Shown here: one piece after another, positions 1-5,257 of the stretch | Numbering within the stretch: the stretch's first letter is position 1 | Layout: the number at the start of each line of letters is the position of its first letter | Virus record (IMG/VR): IMGVR_UViG_3300006947_000094 | Span: 1 to 22,265 of that record | Direction: 5' to 3' (one strand) | Source: a virus | Length of the DNA stretch: 22,265 nucleotides | The notes under the pieces: generated by a model | Told to the model about the DNA's origin: nothing | The model's database searches: none | Seen by the model: only the letters and a program-made list of their open reading frames with translations | Position numbers and translations under genes: made by a program

Positions 1-468
1 ACACCAGGAACACCAGCAGAACCAGTAACACCAGCACAGCCACAAGCAGGTGAACAACCAGCACAACTTAAACCAGTACCAGGTCCTACTACAGCAGAAC
101 TAAAAGCATTACAATCTAAGACACTACAAGGTGACTTAGCATCTGCAAAAGCATTGGTTGCTAAATTAAGTGAACTAAAAACTAAAGGATATGATGCAGA
201 TAACTTTATCCAATCAGCCGCACCTGCAATGAAACGAGGTGGCCTAGCAAAAACAGATCCACAAGCATACGCAAACTTTGTTAAGATGGCAAGAAGTATG
301 AGAGCAGAAGCATACGAACACATGTGTTCTATACTAGAACATGCAGGACTTACTTGGGCAGACATAGGATATGAAGTATTAATATCAGAAAGTGTAACAT
401 CACATGTTATGCTAATACCAACTGACGTTGTTCAAATGTCAGAAATGAAAAAGTTAGCAGGTATATAA
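1..468 (+). CDS. unknown protein, 5' truncated, Pro/Ala-rich N-terminal part
   Basis: The reading frame is open from base 1, so the true start lies outside the window; the TTG at 154 is not a convincing start because the frame upstream is open and protein-like. The first ~30 visible residues are a Pro/Ala/Gln/Thr-rich linker (repeats such as TPGTPAEP and TPAQPQAG). A helical region of about 125 residues follows, with Lys/Ala-rich amphipathic stretches. It ends at TAA 466-468, which overlaps the next ATG by one base, implying translational coupling. I do not recognise the family. Its position in a block of late genes suggests a virion or assembly protein, which is inference. Confidence 0.75.
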   Translation, partial: TPGTPAEPVTPAQPQAGEQPAQLKPVPGPTTAELKALQSKTLQGDLASAKALVAKLSELKTKGYDADNFIQSAAPAMKRGGLAKTDPQAYANFVKMARSMRAEAYEHMCSILEHAGLTWADIGYEVLISESVTSHVMLIPTDVVQMSEMKKLAGI

Positions 469-1763
469 TGCGATTTATAGAAATATCTAAACCCCTAGTT
501 ACTAGAATATTAAGTGAGAGCTTAATGCTAGAAGCAGACGGCAAGAACACCCACATGGAACATCTAGAAGATAACATTTTCAACAAAGGTTATCAAGGTG
601 CTAAAGAAGCAGTGGACTATTTGTACAGTTTACATCAAATGTTAGAAGGCTCAGCAAAGGGTGCGTTTGATATGACAGTTAAGTGGGACGGTTCGCCTGC
701 ATTAGTATGCGGAAAAGATCCGCAAACTGGTAAATTCTTTGTAGGTACTAAGGGTGTGTTTGCAGGAAAAGCAAAACTTAACTTCACAGACGAAGACATT
801 GATAACTACCACGCAGACCAAGCCGGGAAAGAAGGTAGCGGCTTACGAAAAAAATTAAAAGTAGCACTTAGAACGTTAGGTAAACTACAGTGGGACACAG
901 TTGCACAAGGCGACATGATGTTTATGAAAGGCGACATCAAAGAATTAAATCATGATGGCGAAGCACTTATATATTTTAAGCCTAACACTCTTGCTTATGC
1001 TTTACCAAAGGACAGCGACTTAGCAAAGCAAATGTTGGCAGCTGAAATTGGTATAGTATGGCACACAGAATATGCAGGCGGCCCAACACTAGCAGATACA
1101 ACAGCAACATTTGGATTTGATTCATCTAGATTAGGTGATGGCAGTAATGCCGGTGTTTGGCAAACTGATGCAAACATCAAAGATGTATCAGGTACAGTAA
1201 CAATGACTGCTCAAGAATCAGCAGAAGTACTAGCAACTATCAAAGCCGCTGACACTTACACTAAACAAATTAGTGGAGAAGTATTTAATTGGTTAGAGAA
1301 AGGCAACGACTTAGTAGGCAAAGATTTCTTACAACAACTAAAAGCCACAGTAAATAATAAGATTAGAGCAGGAGACTTTGGCTCCCCTGAAAGTTTAGCA
1401 AAAGAATTTGTTGTAAAATGGATTGACAAGTCTACAAAAGAAATTGACAAAGTAAAAATGCAAAAGACTAAAGATGCCAAAACTGATAGCATGGTTAAAA
1501 CTGTAGCATTTATTAAACAACATGCTAAAGAAATAACAGCAGTGTATGATTTATACTTGATGTTAATTAAAGCAAAACTTGTAATCATAGACAAGTTAGG
1601 AAAATTACAAAGCACACAAACGTTTGCTGCAGATGGTGAAGGATTTAAAGCCACAAGCGGAGAAGGGTTTGTTGCAATTGATCGAATAGGCAACGCTCTT
1701 AAACTAGTTGATAGAATGGAGTTTAGTAGATTAAACTTTGGAACAGGAAAACCTACATCATAA
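468..1763 (+). CDS. nucleic-acid-ligase/nucleotidyltransferase-like phage protein (DUF6267-like)
   Basis: A 431-aa protein resembling a family common in marine T4-like phages that I remember as DUF6267. Seen in the sequence: VKWDGSP (71-77), matching nucleotidyltransferase motif I (KxDG, candidate adenylated lysine K72); GTKGVF (93-98); QGDMMF (147-152), resembling motif III with Asp for Glu; and near the C-terminus EGFVA (399-403), followed 13 residues later by K412 in ALKLVDR. That pair resembles motifs IV and V of RNA ligases such as T4 RnlA. Between QGDMMF and EGFVA lies about 250 residues of helical insert, longer than in small ligases. The first 17 residues end in ILSE, a possible T4-type head-protease site. 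Starts in a TAATG overlap with the previous gene. Ligase activity is inferred from motifs only. Confidence 0.8.
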   Translation: MRFIEISKPLVTRILSESLMLEADGKNTHMEHLEDNIFNKGYQGAKEAVDYLYSLHQMLEGSAKGAFDMTVKWDGSPALVCGKDPQTGKFFVGTKGVFAGKAKLNFTDEDIDNYHADQAGKEGSGLRKKLKVALRTLGKLQWDTVAQGDMMFMKGDIKELNHDGEALIYFKPNTLAYALPKDSDLAKQMLAAEIGIVWHTEYAGGPTLADTTATFGFDSSRLGDGSNAGVWQTDANIKDVSGTVTMTAQESAEVLATIKAADTYTKQISGEVFNWLEKGNDLVGKDFLQQLKATVNNKIRAGDFGSPESLAKEFVVKWIDKSTKEIDKVKMQKTKDAKTDSMVKTVAFIKQHAKEITAVYDLYLMLIKAKLVIIDKLGKLQSTQTFAADGEGFKATSGEGFVAIDRIGNALKLVDRMEFSRLNFGTGKPTS

Positions 1764-2563
1764 TGGAATTTGAATTTATAGATCAAGAAATATCAGAAAG
1801 TAGATTGTACAGATCTTCTGGTAACATGCGCCAACTCACAGGTAGAGACGTTGCTGACTTGCTATATCTCAACACTATTGCATTATATTTAATGGTGCAA
1901 GATGATGTACAACATAGGTATGCAAGTAACTATGCAAAGCAAACTACCCAATACGGTGGTTACAATACTTTTAGAACAAGTGCTACTGATTTATATCTAC
2001 TAGGATACATGCTAAATCAACCCAAGAGTGATAAAATAAGTTTAAAGAATAGAATGTCGAGTGTTTCTTTCCTACAAGGATTAAACTTTGATAGTCGTAA
2101 GCACTTTATGTTTATGAAAAAGATAGCAAATGGATCAGATAGAAAAAACGAAGCAGTGGGCTACTTCTTTAGATTAGAATCACAACTTAAGATTAAAGAT
2201 TCTAAATTTAAACAATACCGTAGATATATCACTGACTGGGGTAACTTAAAATTTTCAAGTAGACAATTAGTTGTAACTAAACTATTACAAACAATGCGTT
2301 ATTTAGGTAGAGGCAGTGAACTTATAAGTCCAATGACAGCTATGGTTAAATACAAAGCATTTACTTCTGAGCCAGCATACAGTGTACCTAGAACTAGTTT
2401 TGCAAAAAAAGTTGGTGGTGCAGCTCTTGGTGCAGTTGCAGGAAGATATGCCGCTAAGAAACTAACAAAACTTGCAAAAAATAAACCAGATACACTTAAA
2501 AAAGCAGGCACAGGTATAGGTGCAATTGCAGGCTATTGGGCAGCTGGCAGGAAAAAGAAATGA
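1763..2563 (+). CDS. unknown phage protein with C-terminal glycine-zipper segment
   Basis: A 266-aa protein, starting in a TAATG overlap with the upstream gene. Residues ~25-200 are Tyr/Leu/Arg-rich and mostly helical, without a motif I recognise. The C-terminal ~55 residues contain two small-residue segments, GGAALGAVAGRYAAKK and GTGIGAIAGYWAAG, separated by a Lys-rich linker and ending in RKKK. Such glycine-zipper hairpins often insert in or contact membranes, so a membrane-active or membrane-associated role is possible. It sits between the ligase-like gene and a gene for a head-targeted-looking protein, and is probably co-translated with both. Function unknown. Confidence 0.8.
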   Translation: MEFEFIDQEISESRLYRSSGNMRQLTGRDVADLLYLNTIALYLMVQDDVQHRYASNYAKQTTQYGGYNTFRTSATDLYLLGYMLNQPKSDKISLKNRMSSVSFLQGLNFDSRKHFMFMKKIANGSDRKNEAVGYFFRLESQLKIKDSKFKQYRRYITDWGNLKFSSRQLVVTKLLQTMRYLGRGSELISPMTAMVKYKAFTSEPAYSVPRTSFAKKVGGAALGAVAGRYAAKKLTKLAKNKPDTLKKAGTGIGAIAGYWAAGRKKK

Positions 2564-3090
2564 AGATAAATGAAATTATTCTTTTAGAAAACGATGCTGA
2601 ACTAAGAGATAGATTAGGACAGGAATTTGATGACGAGTATGGAAATCCAAAACTACCCCAATTCATAATGTTAGACAAATCAAGTGTTGTTGCATTAGCA
2701 GTAGGTTATATTAAAAGACCTAAATGGAGCCCGGGTATGGCATTAAAGTTTGCTGTAAAACAAAGATACCCAGACTTTAAAGTAATATATACTGGTATGT
2801 CTGATGAACAAATTGACACGGTTAAAAATGCTAAACCGGATACAAAGCCAGACGACAGCGTTCAGGCTAGAATCAAGAACGATATGAAAAGAAAAGCTGA
2901 TCAACCTACCGGAACTGTAGGCGGGCAAATAGGTAATACAAATAGATTAGGTACCGGATCAGGTAACACTAGTAGATTTAATCCTCTTGCCGGCACCGAT
3001 CAATCAAGTTTAAGAAAAGCAGTCGGCAGCGGTTTAGCAAAAGCAAAGCGTAACTTTAAAAATTCAGACATATTTAAGGTCGGGAAGTAA
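2560..3090 (+). CDS. unknown protein with capsid-targeting-like N-terminus
   Basis: I place the start at ATG 2560, which forms an ATGA overlap with the upstream stop (2561-2563). An in-frame TTG at 2536 would overlap the previous gene by 28 bases and has no advantage. The product is 176 aa. It begins MKINEIILLE, close to the T4 internal-protein leader (MKTYQEFIAE) and ending in L-L-E, a possible cut site for a T4 gp21-type prohead protease. Residues ~30-85 look like a compact domain (around AVGYIKRPKWSPG and the DFKVIYTGMSDEQ region). The rest is a Gly/Asn/Thr-rich linker with a basic C-terminus. Candidate internal head protein; the domain itself is not recognised. Confidence 0.8.
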   Translation: MKINEIILLENDAELRDRLGQEFDDEYGNPKLPQFIMLDKSSVVALAVGYIKRPKWSPGMALKFAVKQRYPDFKVIYTGMSDEQIDTVKNAKPDTKPDDSVQARIKNDMKRKADQPTGTVGGQIGNTNRLGTGSGNTSRFNPLAGTDQSSLRKAVGSGLAKAKRNFKNSDIFKVGK

Positions 3091-3099
3091 AGAAAAAAA

Positions 3100-3107
3100 G
3101 GTAAATA
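3100..3107 (+). promoter_or_regulatory. T4-type late promoter (GGTAAATA)
   Basis: GGTAAATA matches the NNTAAATA core seen upstream of many genes here and resembles the T4 late consensus TATAAATA. With T4 spacing (-13 to -6) transcription would start at 3113, the first base of a stem-loop. Confidence 0.6.
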
Positions 3108-3112
3108 TACGC

Positions 3113-3133
3113 ATAGAGCAATTAGCTCGCTAT
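3113..3133 (+). promoter_or_regulatory. 5'-terminal stem-loop in the leader of the first MAQ gene
   Basis: GAGC (3116-3119) pairs with GCTC (3125-3128) around loop AATTA. Outer ATA/TAT pairs extend it past a two-base bulge. It starts at the predicted +1 of the promoter at 3100 and lies before the ribosome binding site TTAGGAG (3136-3142). A 5' mRNA stabiliser is the likely role (inference). Confidence 0.45.
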
Positions 3134-3149
3134 ATTTAGGAGAATTAAC

Positions 3150-3410
3150 ATGGCACAAACAGATAGAAGATCAGTAGCAGCAGCAGAATTTATCGGCAAG
3201 GACGTATTTTTAAAGTCTTTCCAACAGCAATCAGGAAACATCTCAGCAACTCAACTAACAGCATTAGTTAGCTCAGTTCAAAACTTAAACTTATCAGTAC
3301 TTAAAGTTGGAACAGTAACAACAGATACAGTTAAAATGATAGTAGAAGGCGCTGATAACTTAGCAAATGGCGACATTGTAGGACACGTTATTGCTGACGC
3401 AGCATTCTAA
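3150..3410 (+). CDS. small MAQ-family protein 1 (probable abundant virion protein)
   Basis: An 86-aa protein starting MAQTDRRS, preceded by a strong TTAGGAG site. The N-terminal half is helical; the second half alternates hydrophobic residues (LSVLKVGTVTTDTVKMIVEG), suggesting beta strands. The stretch from VQN to VEG matches the spacing in the 98-aa protein at 3877-4173 (VQN...YEG, 25 versus 26 residues), and all three neighbours start MAQ, so they look like diverged paralogues. The gene has its own late promoter and leader stem-loop and is followed by a terminator, which fits a small protein made in large amounts late, such as a decoration or tail component. That role is inference; no catalytic motif is present. 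Confidence 0.8.
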   Translation: MAQTDRRSVAAAEFIGKDVFLKSFQQQSGNISATQLTALVSSVQNLNLSVLKVGTVTTDTVKMIVEGADNLANGDIVGHVIADAAF

Positions 3411-3431
3411 GTTTACATAAACTTATGTATT

Positions 3432-3457
3432 AAAAGGCAGTTTTACTGCCTTTTTTT
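3432..3457 (+). terminator. intrinsic terminator after the first MAQ gene
   Basis: AAAAGGCAG (3432-3440) pairs with CTGCCTTTT (3446-3454) around a 5-nt loop, and a run of seven T begins at 3451. A second small hairpin (AAGTTT/AAACTT, 3409-3424) overlaps the stop codon. Confidence 0.85.
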
Positions 3458-3468
3458 ATGAGTGTAAT

Positions 3469-3476
3469 GATAAATA
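3469..3476 (+). promoter_or_regulatory. T4-type late promoter (GATAAATA)
   Basis: GATAAATA lies just after the terminator and 48 nt before the ATG at 3525. With T4 spacing the start would be 3482, one base before a perfect 6-bp stem. Confidence 0.7.
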
Positions 3477-3482
3477 AGTACA

Positions 3483-3502
3483 TAGAGTAAAAATTAACTC
3501 TA
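3483..3502 (+). promoter_or_regulatory. 5'-terminal stem-loop in the leader of the second MAQ gene
   Basis: TAGAGT (3483-3488) pairs perfectly with ACTCTA (3497-3502) around an 8-nt loop. It begins at about +2 of the predicted transcript and is separate from the ribosome binding site TTAGGAG (3511-3517). Confidence 0.5.
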
Positions 3503-3524
3503 CATTATATTTAGGAGAATAACA

Positions 3525-3767
3525 ATGGCACAAGCAAACCCAAACGCAGCAGTAAGAGCAGCAAACGGATTCGTAGGAACAACATTCATCTTAGAAGTAG
3601 ATGACGTAACAGCAGTAACAGTTGCGGCCGCAGTAACAGAAGCACAAGTAGAAGGCTTCATCGTTGTAGCAGTTGAAGGTATAGTAAGTGGAAGTCACAT
3701 CGCTTTACAAGGCGCAGGCGCAACACCATCTATCGGCGGAACTACATTAATCGCAACATTTGATTAA
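3525..3767 (+). CDS. small MAQ-family protein 2 (probable abundant virion protein)
   Basis: An 80-aa protein starting MAQANPNAAV, rich in Ala, Val and Gly, with strongly alternating beta-type segments (VEGFIVVAVEGIVSG). No catalytic motif, signal peptide or clear membrane helix. The leader shares TATATTTAGGAGAAT and the codons ATGGCACAA with the gene at 3150, evidence that the cassette was duplicated. The VEG..VEG pattern also recalls the IEGFVVDV segment of the third copy. It has its own late promoter, stem-loop and terminator. Probably a small structural protein made in quantity; its place in the virion cannot be told from the sequence. Confidence 0.8.
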   Translation: MAQANPNAAVRAANGFVGTTFILEVDDVTAVTVAAAVTEAQVEGFIVVAVEGIVSGSHIALQGAGATPSIGGTTLIATFD

Positions 3768-3785
3768 TATTTAACGTTTATGTTT

Positions 3786-3815
3786 AAAAATCCTCACTAA
3801 GTGGGGATTTTTTTT
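3786..3815 (+). terminator. intrinsic terminator after the second MAQ gene
   Basis: AAAAATCCTCAC pairs with GTGGGGATTTTT (one T-G wobble) around loop TAA, followed by further T residues up to 3815. Confidence 0.85.
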
Positions 3816-3826
3816 GGGTATAATTT

Positions 3827-3834
3827 GATAAATA
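3827..3834 (+). promoter_or_regulatory. T4-type late promoter (GATAAATA)
   Basis: GATAAATA lies 42 nt before ATG 3877 and directly after a terminator. The predicted start is 3840, three bases before the GGGC/GCCC stem at 3843-3856. Confidence 0.7.
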
Positions 3835-3842
3835 TTAGCATA

Positions 3843-3856
3843 GGGCAACAAGGCCC
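3843..3856 (+). promoter_or_regulatory. 5'-terminal stem-loop in the leader of the third MAQ gene
   Basis: GGGC (3843-3846) pairs with GCCC (3853-3856) around a 6-nt loop. It starts at about +4 of the predicted transcript, upstream of the binding site GGAGAG (3866-3871). The stem is short but GC-only in an AT-rich region. Confidence 0.4.
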
Positions 3857-3876
3857 GAACAATTTGGAGAGATAAA

Positions 3877-4173
3877 ATGGCACAAACAAGAGTACATGGT
3901 TTTACTGAAGACTTAAATGCTTTCGGTAGAGAACTACACGTTGCAACAGCAACAGTTTCAACAAACATGACGCAGGTGAAGATGGATGCTTTAATAGCAG
4001 CAATCACAGTGCAAAACTACACTGTTACTGGAATCGAAGGATTTGTAGTAGACGTAGCAACAGCAGTTCACGTAGCATACGAAGGCGGACCAGCAATTGC
4101 TGATGATGCATCGGATGCGTTTAGCGTAGCTGGTTGTGCATGGGCAGCAGTGATTTCATTTAACGCAGGCTAA
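3877..4173 (+). CDS. small MAQ-family protein 3 (probable abundant virion protein)
   Basis: A 98-aa protein starting MAQTRVHGFTEDLNAFGREL. The centre (TVQNYTVTGIEGFVVDVATA) aligns by pattern with the 86- and 80-aa proteins upstream. The C-terminal part, with an acidic segment and a single Cys in AGCAWAAV, is an extension they lack. It is the third tandem unit with its own late promoter, leader stem-loop and strong terminator. Likely a beta-rich structural or decoration protein. The paralogy call rests on pattern and context, because sequence identity is low. Confidence 0.8.
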   Translation: MAQTRVHGFTEDLNAFGRELHVATATVSTNMTQVKMDALIAAITVQNYTVTGIEGFVVDVATAVHVAYEGGPAIADDASDAFSVAGCAWAAVISFNAG

Positions 4174-4216
4174 ACTAATTCCTTACTACCTTAGGGATCG
4201 TGCTTAGTTGCACACT

Positions 4217-4244
4217 AAAAGCACTCTTCGGAGTGCTTTTTTTT
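4217..4244 (+). terminator. strong intrinsic terminator with UUCG tetraloop
   Basis: AAAAGCACTC (4217-4226) pairs perfectly with GAGTGCTTTT (4231-4240) around TTCG, closed by a C-G pair (the very stable cUUCGg loop), then more T residues to 4244. Confidence 0.95.
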
Positions 4245-4284
4245 GACTATCGGAATATTTTTAGATACATGTTATTAGTTTGAT

Positions 4285-4292
4285 GATAAATA
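4285..4292 (+). promoter_or_regulatory. T4-type late promoter (GATAAATA)
   Basis: GATAAATA ends 19 nt before ATG 4312. With T4 spacing the start is 4298, the last base of the GTGTGT arm of the hairpin at 4293-4311. This promoter's own RNA would therefore lack the hairpin. Confidence 0.7.
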
Positions 4293-4311
4293 GTGTGTAT
4301 AGGAGACACAC
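4293..4311 (+). promoter_or_regulatory. hairpin enclosing the ribosome binding site of the 134-aa gene
   Basis: GTGTGT (4293-4298) pairs perfectly with ACACAC (4306-4311). The loop ATAGGAG holds the Shine-Dalgarno sequence, and the stem ends directly against the ATG. It can form only in RNA that started upstream. This resembles the arrangement known for T4 genes e, soc and 49. Confidence 0.5.
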
Positions 4312-4716
4312 ATGACTTTGAATAGATCAGGCGCAATGAACAGCCAAGAAGTTGTTACAGGAAACATAGAATTCTACACACTATTTACATCACTAGATAT
4401 TACACATACTGGTGATTTTACAGATGAAACGCAGAAGGATTTTGAAAGTGTTGTTCAGGTTATTGGATTAAGAGCTATGCCAATTATCATGAATAGACCA
4501 GTTGAGTTAAATGGTGTTGGTGCTAACGTATTAGAAGGTTACGGCGCTCCAAGTATAACAGGCGCAGGCTGGATTTTTAAATTTGCTTTTGAACGTGAAA
4601 GTGTGCATAGCATTACTACATTACAAGACGAACTTAACGGTATTGTATTAAATGGTGGCACAATAGATACAAAAACTACTGTGAACATGGAGTTCACTAA
4701 ACAGGATTTATTATAA
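4312..4716 (+). CDS. unknown conserved-type late protein, 134 aa
   Basis: ATG 4312 is chosen because AGGAG lies 6 nt upstream, inside the leader hairpin. The product begins MTLNRSGAMNSQEVVTGNIE and has alternating hydrophobic segments typical of a mixed alpha/beta domain, with a stretch around VEGYGAP-like turns near residues 78-85 and a Thr/Asn-rich C-terminus. No motif, signal peptide or membrane helix is visible. It lies downstream of a very strong terminator, so its main expression should come from its own late promoter. The next gene starts 2 nt after its stop, so the two are probably co-translated. Likely structural; the family was not recognised. Confidence 0.8.
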   Translation: MTLNRSGAMNSQEVVTGNIEFYTLFTSLDITHTGDFTDETQKDFESVVQVIGLRAMPIIMNRPVELNGVGANVLEGYGAPSITGAGWIFKFAFERESVHSITTLQDELNGIVLNGGTIDTKTTVNMEFTKQDLL

Positions 4717-4717
4717 A

Positions 4718-4969
4718 ATGGTCAAGAAATCAAAACCAGAGTTAGATATAGCAGCCGATGCATTGCCTGCATATTCTGGAAATATCGAAGCACATATTAT
4801 TGCTGACATGCTTCGTATAGAAGCTATTACTACAGAAGTGCGTGAATTTAAAGAAGATACTAAACAGCGATTGAATAGAATAGAAGGATGGGTTATTGCT
4901 ATAGTCGGTGTTACTATTACTACCTTGTTAGGCACAATTGCAGTACTAGTACAGAGTCTATTAAAATGA
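4718..4969 (+). CDS. small C-terminally anchored membrane protein, XhlA/holin-like
   Basis: An 83-aa protein. Residues 1-55 are charged and soluble, with a short helical heptad-like stretch (IEAITTEVREFKEDTKQRLNRIE). Residues ~57-82 form one strong hydrophobic helix (starting GWVIAIVGVTITTLLG). A coiled-coil N-terminal region plus a single C-terminal membrane helix in ~80 aa is the layout of the phage XhlA-type haemolysin/holin-associated family, so a lysis role is plausible. An inner-membrane protein with another function is equally possible. It starts 2 nt after the previous stop and overlaps the next gene as ATGA. Confidence 0.75.
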   Translation: MVKKSKPELDIAADALPAYSGNIEAHIIADMLRIEAITTEVREFKEDTKQRLNRIEGWVIAIVGVTITTLLGTIAVLVQSLLK

Positions 4970-5247
4970 AGCTTGACGAAGTAACAGGCGGCGAATTAGT
5001 TGAGGCCCGCATGGTATGGCGTCGAATGGGTAACAAGATCAAACGTGCTGTACGTTGCACTAGTGGCCCAAGAGCAGGCAGAGTTGTAAAAAATTCTAGC
5101 CAGTGTGCAAAGCCGATAGACCTTAAAAAACGTATGACGCTTAGAAGAACAAAAGCCAAAATGGGCAAGCGAATGATTCGTAAGGCTCGCAGAACAAAAA
5201 GATTTAATCCAGTTGCAAAACGATTAAAAACACTTAATAAGCGGTAA
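4966..5247 (+). CDS. small very basic protein, candidate DNA-binding internal head protein
   Basis: I place the start at ATG 4966, which overlaps the upstream TGA as ATGA; the open frame extends to 4888 but that part reads as a Tyr/Cys-rich shadow. The 93-aa product starts MKLDEVTGGELVE, ending in L-V-E, a possible head-protease site. It then has VRCTSGPRAGRVV with C31, a second cysteine at C47, and about 45 residues dominated by Lys and Arg (LRRTKAKMGKRMIRKARRTK). Such a tail almost certainly binds nucleic acid. Similar proteins occur in marine T4-like phages, as far as I remember. A packaged DNA-condensing or core protein is the likeliest role. It ends 10 bp before the giant gene. Confidence 0.8.
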   Translation: MKLDEVTGGELVEARMVWRRMGNKIKRAVRCTSGPRAGRVVKNSSQCAKPIDLKKRMTLRRTKAKMGKRMIRKARRTKRFNPVAKRLKTLNKR

Positions 5248-5257
5248 TAATAAAGAT

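Noticed and set aside
1-100. Proline-rich repeats as a DNA repeat or CRISPR
   Set aside because: The repeats are short, irregular codons of a Pro/Ala linker in an open frame; no spacer-repeat pattern.
1256-1786. 176-aa open frame on the minus strand
   Set aside because: Antisense to the ligase-like gene, low-complexity Ser/Leu/Asn content, no RBS, and no other minus-strand gene in the window.
2565-2572. GATAAATG as a late promoter
   Set aside because: The final A is missing and it lies inside coupled coding sequence. Similar near matches at 9338 (GATAAATT), 16891 (GATAAATG) and 8524 (AGTAAATA) lie inside genes with no start codon nearby.
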